The position numbers and the translations under genes were made by a program. Of a DNA stretch of 64,000 nucleotides, positions 46,113-55,563 are shown one piece after another (position 1 is the first letter of the stretch; every line of letters starts with the position of its first letter). This DNA comes from Bacteroidota bacterium. GTDB lineage: Bacteria; Bacteroidota; Bacteroidia; B-17B0; Aurantibacillaceae. The notes beneath the pieces are model-generated. The model was not told where the DNA came from, did no database searches, and worked only from the letters and a program-made list of their open reading frames with translations. The stretch spans positions 1 through 64,000 of the forward strand of contig JANYGK010000037.1 of assembly GCA_025362395.1 (NCBI GenBank). The letters run 5' to 3'.

Positions 46113-47215
46113 TGAGGATCGGGATTATATTAACAGGTGATTATGGTTGGGCGGGAGGCTTATATTATTCGCTCAACATTATTAAATTGTTAAGCAGGAT
46201 CGAAGTTGCAAAAAACATACAGGTAGTGGCTATTGTCAATGCCTCCACACCCTCTGAAGTACTCAACGATTTGCCCAAACACAATGTAGAGATTTATTAC
46301 CTCGATCAGAAACCGTTTTTTTACAGACTTTTTTACAAATTTTTCGGGAATCGTTTTGTCGCAGATATCAACGCTTTGAAGTTAGATGTGCTGTACCCGC
46401 TCATTGCTTATGATCCTGCACATACAAAGTTAAATTGTAAAGTATTATACTGGTTGTATGATTTTCAACATAAATTTTTACCGGATCTTTTTTCAGATCA
46501 GGAATTGAAAAGCAGAGATGTCACCTTTCAAAACATTGCTTCGTTTGGTAAAGACGTGGTGTTTTCAAGTTATGATTCAAAAGATCATTTCAATACATTT
46601 TACCCCGACAGTAACGCTAATAAACACGTATATAATTTTGTGTCCTTGCTTGAAAAAGAACAAGACTATAAACAAACTGACTTTAATATAACAGGTGATT
46701 ACTTTATAGTATGTAACCAGTTTTGGCCGCATAAAAATCATATCGTTGTTCTTAAAGCGCTTGACCTGCTATTGAAGGAAAAAAGGAACATTAAAATAGT
46801 TTTTACAGGCCGTTATAACGATGAAAGAAATAAAATGTATGTTGATGAATTAAAAGCATTTATTTTAGAACATCAATTAGAAAAAAATATACTGCTTACC
46901 GGTTTTATTTCAAGAAACGAACAGGTAAACCTTATGAAACATGCAAAGGCTATTATTCAACCGAGCTTTTTTGAAGGTTGGAGTACAGTTGTAGAAGACG
47001 CGAAGACGTTAAACAAGTTTTTAATTGTGAGTGATATTCAAGTAAATAGGGAACAAATAAAAAATGACGTATTGTTTTTTGATCCGAAAGATCATTTGAA
47101 ACTCGCGGATCACCTTAGTAAATTAAATGACAAAAAAAATATAAAGACTCTTTTAGATTATAATGAGAATATTGAAGATTCTAAAAACGCGCTTCTTACA
47201 TTATTTAAAATTTAA
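46112..47215 (+). CDS. Glycosyltransferase family 4 (GT-B)
   Basis: FIVCNQFWPHKNHIVVLKALDLL, IVFTGRYND, ILLTGFISRNEQVNLMKHAKAIIQPSFFEGWSTVVEDA. Confidence 0.88.
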   Translation: MRIGIILTGDYGWAGGLYYSLNIIKLLSRIEVAKNIQVVAIVNASTPSEVLNDLPKHNVEIYYLDQKPFFYRLFYKFFGNRFVADINALKLDVLYPLIAYDPAHTKLNCKVLYWLYDFQHKFLPDLFSDQELKSRDVTFQNIASFGKDVVFSSYDSKDHFNTFYPDSNANKHVYNFVSLLEKEQDYKQTDFNITGDYFIVCNQFWPHKNHIVVLKALDLLLKEKRNIKIVFTGRYNDERNKMYVDELKAFILEHQLEKNILLTGFISRNEQVNLMKHAKAIIQPSFFEGWSTVVEDAKTLNKFLIVSDIQVNREQIKNDVLFFDPKDHLKLADHLSKLNDKKNIKTLLDYNENIEDSKNALLTLFKI

Positions 47216-47218
47216 AAA

Positions 47219-47342
47219 ATGAAAGTATCGATTGTAATAATTTAGTGTTAAAGTAGAAACTAAGGCGATACAACTCATTATTTACTTCACTATTAAAAGA
47301 CAAGGTACATCTGTAAATTTTCTGAAAGCCTTAGTAAATGAA
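47219..47342 (+). pseudogene. Possible glycosyltransferase remnant (start and tail only)
   Basis: ATG AAA GTA TCG ATT GTA ATA ATT TAG = MKVSIVII* (GT2-like start) followed in another frame by VETKAIQLIIYFTIKRQGTSVNFLKALVNE. Confidence 0.35.
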
Positions 47343-48386
47343 ATGAAAGGAAAACTCTTAAAAATATTTTATAATGGCACGGTCATTCAAAATCAGGTAC
47401 CCGCTAATTTTAAAGAAAAAGATTCAAATCTTTTTGAGAATGATCTGACAATACATTTACCGCAAAGCGGCTTATATATCTTAAAGAATGTTTTTGTTAC
47501 TAATTTAGGGGTTATCTATAAAAATTTAGTTGCGGAAAAAGAAAATATTATTTGCTACGATCTGGACTTTAAAAAATACAAGCTTAAGTACTTTTTAAAG
47601 TCATTTTTAAAATTCAGAAAGCTAAAGTATACAGGCAATAAAGCAATTATTATATTTGATAATTACAGCGGCCCTAACGGTTTTGCTCACTGGATCTGCG
47701 ACGGGTTAACACGTTTAGCGGAAGTTAACGACAGGTTAAGTGAATATACGGTGATAGTTCCTTCCTATTTTAAAGAACAAAATATATATTCCCAATCTTT
47801 AAATTTTTTCAATGTAACATCGTATCATTATTTGGAAAACGATACACTGACTTACTTTAATGAATTGTATTTTCCTTCACATATTGGTGATACAGGGAAT
47901 TTTCATCCCGATAATATTAAAAAACTCAAAAGTATTATAAACTCACAGATAGAGTCGCCTGAACTGCGCGGTAAAAATATTTATATCAGCAGGGCAAAGG
48001 CTAACCGGCGATTTGTTGAAAATGAAAGCGATGTGGTTGAACTTCTTAATAAGTATGATTTTGAGGTAGTGTATATGGAAGATCATAGTTTTACGGAGCA
48101 GATTAAAATTGTAAAAAGTGCCCTGAATATTATTAGCATACACGGAGCTGCTCTAACAATGCTTATGTTTGCGGAAGAGGGCACGGCTGTATTAGAATTG
48201 AGAAGTGAGACAGACAGGATTAATAATATGTATTTCCTGATTTCAAACGTATGTAAGCTTAACTATAGTTACCTTGCCTGTAAAAGTGTAGAACAGGCAA
48301 AAGCAGCCAATAATTTTAACATCACTGTAAATATGGAGGACCTGCAAAAAGCAATTGAATTTATGAAACCAACATACTCATCATGA
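47343..48386 (+). CDS. Glycosyltransferase family 61-like
   Basis: NYSGPNGFAHWICDGLTRLAE, KNIYISRAKANRRFVENESDVVELL, SALNIISIHGAALTMLMFAEEGTAVLEL. Confidence 0.82.
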   Translation: MKGKLLKIFYNGTVIQNQVPANFKEKDSNLFENDLTIHLPQSGLYILKNVFVTNLGVIYKNLVAEKENIICYDLDFKKYKLKYFLKSFLKFRKLKYTGNKAIIIFDNYSGPNGFAHWICDGLTRLAEVNDRLSEYTVIVPSYFKEQNIYSQSLNFFNVTSYHYLENDTLTYFNELYFPSHIGDTGNFHPDNIKKLKSIINSQIESPELRGKNIYISRAKANRRFVENESDVVELLNKYDFEVVYMEDHSFTEQIKIVKSALNIISIHGAALTMLMFAEEGTAVLELRSETDRINNMYFLISNVCKLNYSYLACKSVEQAKAANNFNITVNMEDLQKAIEFMKPTYSS

Positions 48387-49144
48387 GAAAAGAGCTATTA
48401 TATAATCCGCGACTTGTACTTGAACGGTTGGCCGAAATGTCTATCGATAAACGTCGTTTTTCCAAACTGAAATATACGCCCGCTTCAACATTGCAGGATT
48501 CGCAGATCACTTCTATAGAGTTTTTGGAATTAGCCAAAGAGAAATCAGCTATAAAAACCATGTACGATTTGGGGGCAAACATGGGTACTTGGTCTGTTTT
48601 AGCGGACACTATTATTCCGGGAACTGCTATCCATGCATTTGAACCAATCCCGGTTTACCAGGAAAATTATATTCAAACCACCGGTAAAATGACTAACATA
48701 ACGCTTCATAAAGTAGGCGTTGGAGCTGAAACTAAAAAAGCCACATTTAATTTTGCCGGGCATTCTTCCAGTTTTTTGGAAGTATCAGAAAATTTATTGA
48801 AAATGTTTCCCAATGAAAAAAAAGTGGGTGAGCTGGAAGTACAAATGGTAAAACTGGACGATTATGTTGCTGAACATAAACTGCCTTTGCCTGATCTTAT
48901 GAAACTGGATGTGGAAGGTTATGAACTGGAAGCGCTTAAAGGCGCTGTTAACTGCATGAAATATTGTAAATATATTATTCTGGAAGTAAGTTTTATCGAA
49001 CGGCATATCGGGCAACCTTTATTTTCAGAAGTAGCCGGTTTTATGGGTGACCAAAATTATGAGGTGTGTGCTTTCCCTTATAAGATGCCTCTGGGACAGG
49101 AGATTTTTATGGCAGATGTGTTATTTAAAAATAAAACGGTATAA
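48383..49144 (+). CDS. FkbM family methyltransferase
   Basis: TMYDLGANMGTWSVLADTIIPGTAIHAFEPIPVYQENY, PDLMKLDVEGYELEALKGAVNCMKYCKYIILEVSF. Confidence 0.92.
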   Translation: MRKELLYNPRLVLERLAEMSIDKRRFSKLKYTPASTLQDSQITSIEFLELAKEKSAIKTMYDLGANMGTWSVLADTIIPGTAIHAFEPIPVYQENYIQTTGKMTNITLHKVGVGAETKKATFNFAGHSSSFLEVSENLLKMFPNEKKVGELEVQMVKLDDYVAEHKLPLPDLMKLDVEGYELEALKGAVNCMKYCKYIILEVSFIERHIGQPLFSEVAGFMGDQNYEVCAFPYKMPLGQEIFMADVLFKNKTV

Positions 49145-49155
49145 AGCTGAGGCGT

Positions 49156-50118
49156 ATGCAGAGCATTTGTTTAATAACCTGCTATATGGGGCCTCTGCCA
49201 AATTATTTCGGCTATTTTGTTGCCTCGTGCAAACAAAATACGAGTATTGATTTTATAGTTATCAACGATCATATCCGGAAAAACTTTAGCGATGAAAATG
49301 TTCACTATCTTAAAATGGATCTTATTGAACTTAATAACCATGTTTCCGAAAAACTCGGTGTATACATTAGCCTGTCAAGTGCGTGGAAAATTAACGAATT
49401 GAAGCCTTTGTTCGGAGCTGTTTTCAAGGATCGGTTAAAAAATTATGATCGCTGGGGCTGGTGCGACCTGGACATTATATGGGGAAATCTTCGCCACTTT
49501 TTAAGCGACGAAGTTTTGCAAACCTATGATGTAATTACAACTAAAGAATTGTGGACTACCGGGCATTTTACATTGTTTAAAAATAATGAACTCTGTAATC
49601 ATTTGTATAATCGATTTCCGGGAATTATTGGTTTGCTTAATGACCCAACTTATTTTGCGTTTGAAGAGTGTTGTCACCGTTGGAACGGCGAGCTGCTTTC
49701 TTTTGAAGAACTTAATAGGAAAGGATTACCGGTAAGTATGTTTGATATTATAAAAAATTCAGAATCCAAAGGAGAGCTTAGAGCGCATTTCAAAGATATT
49801 ATAAGGGAACACCCTCAGCCTATAAATTATACGTATAAAAACGGCCGGTTAACCGACCTTAAAAATAACGAAGAATTTATGTATTACCATTTAATCACCG
49901 TGAAAAAAATATGGCGTTTCTACATCCCTGAATATAAAAAGGGATGTGATTCATTAGTAATAAACCATTACGGAATACGCTGCGAAAATGACATTAAATT
50001 TACATGGTTTATTAAGCGGGCTTACAGTTGTTTTTTAGGAATCAAAAAGAGCGCTGAAACGCAAGGTATTGGAGCACTTATTAAAAAATTATTCAAATTC
50101 AAGCGTACTTGGGTGTAG
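49156..50118 (+). CDS. Putative glycosyltransferase, DUF6625-like
   Basis: SICLITCYMGPLPNYFGYFVASCKQN, YDRWGWCDLDIIWGNL, TGHFTLFKNN. Confidence 0.75.
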   Translation: MQSICLITCYMGPLPNYFGYFVASCKQNTSIDFIVINDHIRKNFSDENVHYLKMDLIELNNHVSEKLGVYISLSSAWKINELKPLFGAVFKDRLKNYDRWGWCDLDIIWGNLRHFLSDEVLQTYDVITTKELWTTGHFTLFKNNELCNHLYNRFPGIIGLLNDPTYFAFEECCHRWNGELLSFEELNRKGLPVSMFDIIKNSESKGELRAHFKDIIREHPQPINYTYKNGRLTDLKNNEEFMYYHLITVKKIWRFYIPEYKKGCDSLVINHYGIRCENDIKFTWFIKRAYSCFLGIKKSAETQGIGALIKKLFKFKRTWV

Positions 50119-50233
50119 AATTTAACGCATCAAAATTACGGGCTCAACACACTTCATATAGTTATAATCCTTACTTTTAGGGATGGGCGTTTTTCTATTA
50201 CATCTTTTCCTTTATACCGGTATTCAGTAAAAA

Positions 50234-51058
50234 ATGATTATTATTTCCAATAAGCCGGGGCAGTTGGGTAACCTATTATTTATATATGCTCATTTTTTGG
50301 CATTTGGTATAGAAACTAATGTCGCTGTTCTCAATCCTTCATTTTATAGCTATCGCGCTTATTTTTCAATAACCTCCCAACCTTCAATAACAGGTAATAA
50401 ACTCTTTTATACCTGTTGTTATTTTTTTGCCAGAATTTTAGTTAAACTTAAAGTTAAAAATCGGTTCTTAAATGTAATGGCGCTTGATTGGGGTGAAACA
50501 GCAGATCTTGAAGATGCAGTTGCATTAAGGAGTACCCTATGTTTTGTACAAGGTTGGCTGTTCCGATCTGATAGGCTTTTCAAAAAACACAGTAAAGAAA
50601 TAAAAGATTTTTTTGCGCCTGCTGAAATTTATAAAAACAAACTGACTTCCTTTTTCAACAATCATTTTCCAGGTAATAATGAATGTATCGTTGGCATACA
50701 TATCAGGCGCGGTGATTATAAAACGTTTGAAGACGGGAAATATTATTATACCGTTGACGAATATATAAATGTTATTAAACAAGTAGCCGTATTATTTAAA
50801 TCTAATAATCCTCACTTTCTGATCTGTTCCAACGAAACAATTGATTTGGGAGAAGCCGGCAAGAATTTAAAAATCACCTATGCTCCGGGTCATGAATTAT
50901 TGGACATGTATTGCCTTGCGCATTGCAGTTATATTGTAGGGCCGCCAAGTACTTATAGTATGTGGGCTTCTTTTTATGGCACTGTGCCTTTATATATGAT
51001 AAAAGACCTTGCAACAAAAATTAGTATAAATGATTTTAAGCAAGCTTTTAGTAATTAA
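50234..51058 (+). CDS. Alpha-1,2-fucosyltransferase-like (GT11-type)
   Basis: GQLGNLLFIYAHFLAF, IVGIHIRRGDYKTFEDGKYYY, HFLICSNE, AHCSYIVGPPSTYSMWASFYG. Confidence 0.75.
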   Translation: MIIISNKPGQLGNLLFIYAHFLAFGIETNVAVLNPSFYSYRAYFSITSQPSITGNKLFYTCCYFFARILVKLKVKNRFLNVMALDWGETADLEDAVALRSTLCFVQGWLFRSDRLFKKHSKEIKDFFAPAEIYKNKLTSFFNNHFPGNNECIVGIHIRRGDYKTFEDGKYYYTVDEYINVIKQVAVLFKSNNPHFLICSNETIDLGEAGKNLKITYAPGHELLDMYCLAHCSYIVGPPSTYSMWASFYGTVPLYMIKDLATKISINDFKQAFSN

Positions 51059-52185
51059 TGGTGAAAAAAACAAAAACTGTATATTTTGAAAACCTTAATG
51101 CTCTAAGAGGAATAGCTTTTATTATAGTATTTCTTTACCATTTTTTCGGTTACATGAGTAACGGTTCTAAAAACGGAATGGTTACTAGTTTGATTATGAA
51201 AGGCCACTTAGGGGTGAATTTGTTTTTTGTACTCAGCGGATTTTTAATAACCTATTTATTACTCACTGAAAAGGAAGAGACAGGTAAAATAAATATTTTG
51301 TTTTTTTATATGCGTCGTGTTTTAAGGATTTGGCCGCTTTACATACTTGTTTTAATAATGGGTTTTTTTGTTTATCCTTTAATTACGCATGAGTTCCATA
51401 TATCAACATTAAAAGATCATCTTGCTTATTATATTGGGTTTTTAGGCAATTTTGACCGTATTCGTTCAGGCTTCGTCGGCATTGGCAATGATAACTTAGG
51501 TGTTTTATGGTCTGTGGCGGTTGAAGAACAGTTTTATTTATTTTGGCCTGTCATTCTATCAATCGTCAATAAAAAATGGTATCTGCCTTTATTTATAGGG
51601 ATCATTTTTAGCTCGCTTCTTTTCCGTTTTTTATATCAAAACAACGAAGCAGTACTTTATCTTCATACATTCAGCGTAATGTCTGATTTGGCTACCGGCA
51701 GCCTGCTGGCTTATGCGGCTATTTTTAAAACATCTTTGTTCTTTAAGCTTCAATCATGTAAACGTATTTTTATATATGGCGTATATATTATTTTATTTTT
51801 ATTGATTTTCTTTTATGAAGTATGGGCCCCTCTTAATGCGTTTACTATCGTCACAGAACGTTTTATCTTATCGTTGTGTTTTGTTTTTATAATAGGTGAG
51901 CAGTGCTTCGCCTGCGATTCATTTTTAAAGCTTGGAAAGATTAAGTTATTAAGCGGTATAGGAATTATTTCTTACGGGCTATATTGCCTGCATTTATACA
52001 GTATAGTAATAGTACAAAAACTGAATAGTATGTTACATTATAAACAATCTTCCCCGATCGTATTTTTTGCCGAACTTATTGTATGCTTTGGCATCAGCAT
52101 CCTGATGTGCATGATCAGCTACAGGTATTTTGAGAAGAAAATTTTACAATTAAAAAATAAATATGTTACTGTTTACACACTATAA
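51058..52185 (+). CDS. Acyltransferase family 3 (OafA-like)
   Basis: NLNALRGIAFIIVFLYHFFGY, GHLGVNLFFVLSGFLITYLLL, NLGVLWSVAVEEQFYLFWPVIL, ISYGLYCLHLYS. Confidence 0.93.
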   Translation: MVKKTKTVYFENLNALRGIAFIIVFLYHFFGYMSNGSKNGMVTSLIMKGHLGVNLFFVLSGFLITYLLLTEKEETGKINILFFYMRRVLRIWPLYILVLIMGFFVYPLITHEFHISTLKDHLAYYIGFLGNFDRIRSGFVGIGNDNLGVLWSVAVEEQFYLFWPVILSIVNKKWYLPLFIGIIFSSLLFRFLYQNNEAVLYLHTFSVMSDLATGSLLAYAAIFKTSLFFKLQSCKRIFIYGVYIILFLLIFFYEVWAPLNAFTIVTERFILSLCFVFIIGEQCFACDSFLKLGKIKLLSGIGIISYGLYCLHLYSIVIVQKLNSMLHYKQSSPIVFFAELIVCFGISILMCMISYRYFEKKILQLKNKYVTVYTL

Positions 52186-52267
52186 ACAGTAGCTGAAGCC
52201 AAATTTGCTATTTTACAAAAAATGAATATTCATACACCTAAAACGAATTATTTTTAGAACCATAATC

Positions 52268-52482
52268 ATCTCTTATGGCTTATATTGCTTACATTTAATA
52301 AGTAATCAATTTCCTAAAAAATAAAGATTATTTTTTCGAATAGATCAAAAAAAGAGTTTTATTTTTTATATGGAATGCGTAATTTTCTTGCTTTTAATAT
52401 TGCAATAAACTATGTAAGCTATACTTATTTTGAGAAATTATTTTTAAAGCTTAAGCATAAATATTCTGTTGTTCGTAAATGA
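52268..52482 (+). pseudogene. Decayed C-terminal remnant of an acyltransferase-3 gene
   Basis: ISYGLYCLHL at 52268-52297 and, in a different frame, NFLAFNIAINYVSYTYFEKLFLKLKHKYSVVRK* at 52381-52482; collinear with ISYGLYCLHL and ISYRYFEKKILQLKNKYVTVYTL of the intact upstream gene. Confidence 0.75.
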
Positions 52483-53477
52483 TCCCAAATAGCCCTATAA
52501 TTTCTGTTATTATACCCTCTTTTAACCAGGGAGAATTTATTGAAGAAACCATTATGTCTTTGATTAGGCAAAATTACCCAAACTTAGAAATTATTGTTAT
52601 TGATGGGGGCAGTAAAGATCAAACAGTTAACATCATTAAAAAATACGAAACCCATATTACTTATTGGGTCAGCGAAGAAGACAGTGGTCAGAGTGAGGCC
52701 ATCAATAAAGGATTTAACCGTGCTACGGGAGATATTATGACATGGCTTAACAGTGATGATTATTATGAGCAGGAAACATTACAAAAAGTGGCGGCTGAAT
52801 TTGTATCGACACCGTATCTTTCTATTTTACATGGTAAATCTATATTATTTGGTCAGTCGGTAAAAGAAAAAGTGATCGGTCTTGAATATGATATTCCTTT
52901 ATATGACTATTTTCCATTCATGAGGTTTCCACAGCCTTCTTGTTTTATTAAAACAGAAGTTTTAAAAAAAGTATTGCCGGTAAATAATGCGTTGCATTAT
53001 GCAATGGACTTCGAACTGATCATAAAAATAATATTGAAGGGTGGCAACATAAAAAGAAGCAATGAGATCTTTTCGCATTACAGATTGCATAAATCTTCTA
53101 AATCCAACGAGCACGGCGCTTTTTTAAAAGAATGGACATTTGTGGTCGGTAATTTTTTTAATAGTGTGTCGGGAGGACAAAAGTATATAGAAACGCTGAT
53201 TCAATTCGGCTTACTTCAAAAGCCGGCATGCACCCGTTACGCAACTGTTTTAACATTTACCGATAATGAATTGGAGTGTATTTTTTTGCAACATTTAAAT
53301 ATTTGTTACCATTACAGCTATAGGGAATTTAATAAAAAAATATGCGCGGTAATAAGTAGTTATTTAAAGACTAATGCCAATGCTTTTTATACGCTAAATG
53401 GTTACAAAAAATACAACAATAGATTGAAATTTATTCCGAAGTTTGCATTTAAATTTATCAGGTCACTTTTAAAATAA
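52479..53477 (+). CDS. Glycosyltransferase family 2
   Basis: PIISVIIPSFNQGEFIEETIMSLIRQNYPNLEIIVIDGGSKDQTVNII, SGQSEAINKGFNRATGDIMTWLNSDD. Confidence 0.95.
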   Translation: MIPNSPIISVIIPSFNQGEFIEETIMSLIRQNYPNLEIIVIDGGSKDQTVNIIKKYETHITYWVSEEDSGQSEAINKGFNRATGDIMTWLNSDDYYEQETLQKVAAEFVSTPYLSILHGKSILFGQSVKEKVIGLEYDIPLYDYFPFMRFPQPSCFIKTEVLKKVLPVNNALHYAMDFELIIKIILKGGNIKRSNEIFSHYRLHKSSKSNEHGAFLKEWTFVVGNFFNSVSGGQKYIETLIQFGLLQKPACTRYATVLTFTDNELECIFLQHLNICYHYSYREFNKKICAVISSYLKTNANAFYTLNGYKKYNNRLKFIPKFAFKFIRSLLK

Positions 53478-53479
53478 TT

Positions 53480-54358
53480 ATGTTATTTTCTATCATCATA
53501 CCAACGTATAATAGGGCTTCAATTCTTAAAGAAACCATTTTAACTGTATTGGCCCAATCCTATACCGATTATGAAGTTTTAATAATTGATGACGGAAGCA
53601 CTGATCAAACAAGAGAGGCTGTTGAGAATTTAGGAAATGATAAAGTAAAGTACTTTTATAAAGCTAACGAAGAAAGAAGTATCGCGAGAAACTACGGAGC
53701 GGACAAGGCAAAAGGAGAATACCTTATTTTTTTAGATTCAGACGATAAAATGAAAGAAGATCATTTAATGTCTATATGTGAATTTATTAAAAAAACTCAA
53801 CCGGTTCCTCAATTTATTTTTGCAGGTTATCAAATATTAAACCCCGATCAAACGTCTTTATACGCTTATGGAATTACCGGTTTTTTTAATTATAAAAAAT
53901 TGGTTTACGGTAATTTTTTGGGTTGCAGTTCTGTTATCGTAAATAGAAACGTATTTAAAAAACATTATTTTGATATTGATAAAGGTCTTATTTTGTTTGA
54001 GGATTGGGAATTGTGGCTAAGAATAATTTCAGAGAATAAGCTGCATTGCTTTCCCGGTAATTCAATTATTATGGTTAACCATGGAGGCAGAAGCGTTTTA
54101 AATTATGATGCAACACAATTCAATGATAAAATACTTCACTTTAAATCCCATATTCTTAATTCACATAATATTATTAGTAGTTCTTTCATAAATAAAAGAA
54201 TTTTTTTAATGGGCATTTATTCTTACGCTGCCCTGCATATTGCCATGACAAAAAATAACAGGGTAATTGCCGTTAAATACCTTTTAATAAGCTTACTCAA
54301 TAACCCATTGTTTGTTTTAAAAAGACGCTTCTTTGCAATCATTAAACATTTATTGTGA
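53480..54358 (+). CDS. Glycosyltransferase family 2
   Basis: FSIIIPTYNRASILKETILTVLAQSYTDYEVLIIDDGSTDQT, ARNYGADKAKGEYLIFLDSDD. Confidence 0.95.
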   Translation: MLFSIIIPTYNRASILKETILTVLAQSYTDYEVLIIDDGSTDQTREAVENLGNDKVKYFYKANEERSIARNYGADKAKGEYLIFLDSDDKMKEDHLMSICEFIKKTQPVPQFIFAGYQILNPDQTSLYAYGITGFFNYKKLVYGNFLGCSSVIVNRNVFKKHYFDIDKGLILFEDWELWLRIISENKLHCFPGNSIIMVNHGGRSVLNYDATQFNDKILHFKSHILNSHNIISSSFINKRIFLMGIYSYAALHIAMTKNNRVIAVKYLLISLLNNPLFVLKRRFFAIIKHLL

Positions 54359-55563
54359 ATACCAAAAAAAATATTTTAATAGTAACGTATTGGAGTTATA
54401 ACAGTGCTCTGATAAAGACCTATACGTTACCTTACATTGATATTATTAAAAGTAAACTTTCAAACGACAGTACTATTTATTTATTGACCCTTACGGCAAA
54501 ATCCGAAACAGCTTTAAATGAATACGAAGCTAATTACAAGGAGTTAAAACAGAAAAACATTCAACTGATAAATTTTACTTACAGCCCCTTCGGATTTAAT
54601 ATGTTCGTAAAAATGTTTGGTATTTTGCTTTACTTGGCAAACTTTATTTATAGAAAAAAGGTAGACGTTATTCACGCTTGGTGCACCCCCGGCGGAGCAA
54701 TTGGGTATGTATTATCGCGTTTAACGGGAAGGCCTCTAATATTGGATAGTTTTGAGCCGCATGCCGAAAGCATGTTGGAAACAGGTACATGGCAGAAAAC
54801 AGGGTTGGCGTACAGGCTTTTATTTATACTTGAAAAATTGCAATTGAAAAGAGCAAAACATGTCATTTGTGCCGCGCAGGGAATGATTTTATATTCCAAA
54901 AGCGTATACGGTATTTCAAAAGAAAATTATTTTGTTAAGCCCGCGTGTGTTGATCTGAATTTATTTGATCCATCAGGTATTGATTCCTCATTATTGATTC
55001 CCGGAATTGATGAAATATCTGTTGTTTGTATGTACGCGGGAAAATTTGGTGACATTTATTTATCCGGTGAAGTATTTGATTTTTTCGCTGTTGCAAGATC
55101 GTTTTGGGGAGAAAAATTTAAGGTACTGCTATTGACTAACCAATCTGATGATGAGATTCTTAAATTTTGTGAAGGATCAGGGTTGCCTTTTCAAACTATT
55201 ATTAAAAAATTTGTACCTCATAATATAGTTCCCTCATATATGGCCTTAAGTAATTTTGGAATATGCCCCGTAAAGCCCGTTCCTACTAAAAAATATTGCA
55301 CACCCATAAAAAATGGAGAGTATTGGGCCATGGGATTGCCCGTTGTCATTACTAAGGATATATCCGTTGACAGTGATTTAATTGAAGAATATAATATAGG
55401 ATACGTATTAAAAAATTTGACGGTTAAAGAATACTTAAACGCGGTAAAAAAAATAGATGAGCTTTTAAAAACCGGTTCCATACATAATAAAATAAGAGCT
55501 GTTGCCGAAAAACACCGGAATTATTCTATCGCCAATGCTATTTACAGTGCTATTTACGTTTAA
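54355..55563 (+). CDS. Glycosyltransferase family 4-like
   Basis: VDVIHAWCTPGGAIGYVLSRLTGRPLILDSFEPHAE, KHVICAAQGM, C-terminal NGEYWAMGLPVVITKDISVDSDLI. Confidence 0.85.
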   Translation: MNTKKNILIVTYWSYNSALIKTYTLPYIDIIKSKLSNDSTIYLLTLTAKSETALNEYEANYKELKQKNIQLINFTYSPFGFNMFVKMFGILLYLANFIYRKKVDVIHAWCTPGGAIGYVLSRLTGRPLILDSFEPHAESMLETGTWQKTGLAYRLLFILEKLQLKRAKHVICAAQGMILYSKSVYGISKENYFVKPACVDLNLFDPSGIDSSLLIPGIDEISVVCMYAGKFGDIYLSGEVFDFFAVARSFWGEKFKVLLLTNQSDDEILKFCEGSGLPFQTIIKKFVPHNIVPSYMALSNFGICPVKPVPTKKYCTPIKNGEYWAMGLPVVITKDISVDSDLIEEYNIGYVLKNLTVKEYLNAVKKIDELLKTGSIHNKIRAVAEKHRNYSIANAIYSAIYV

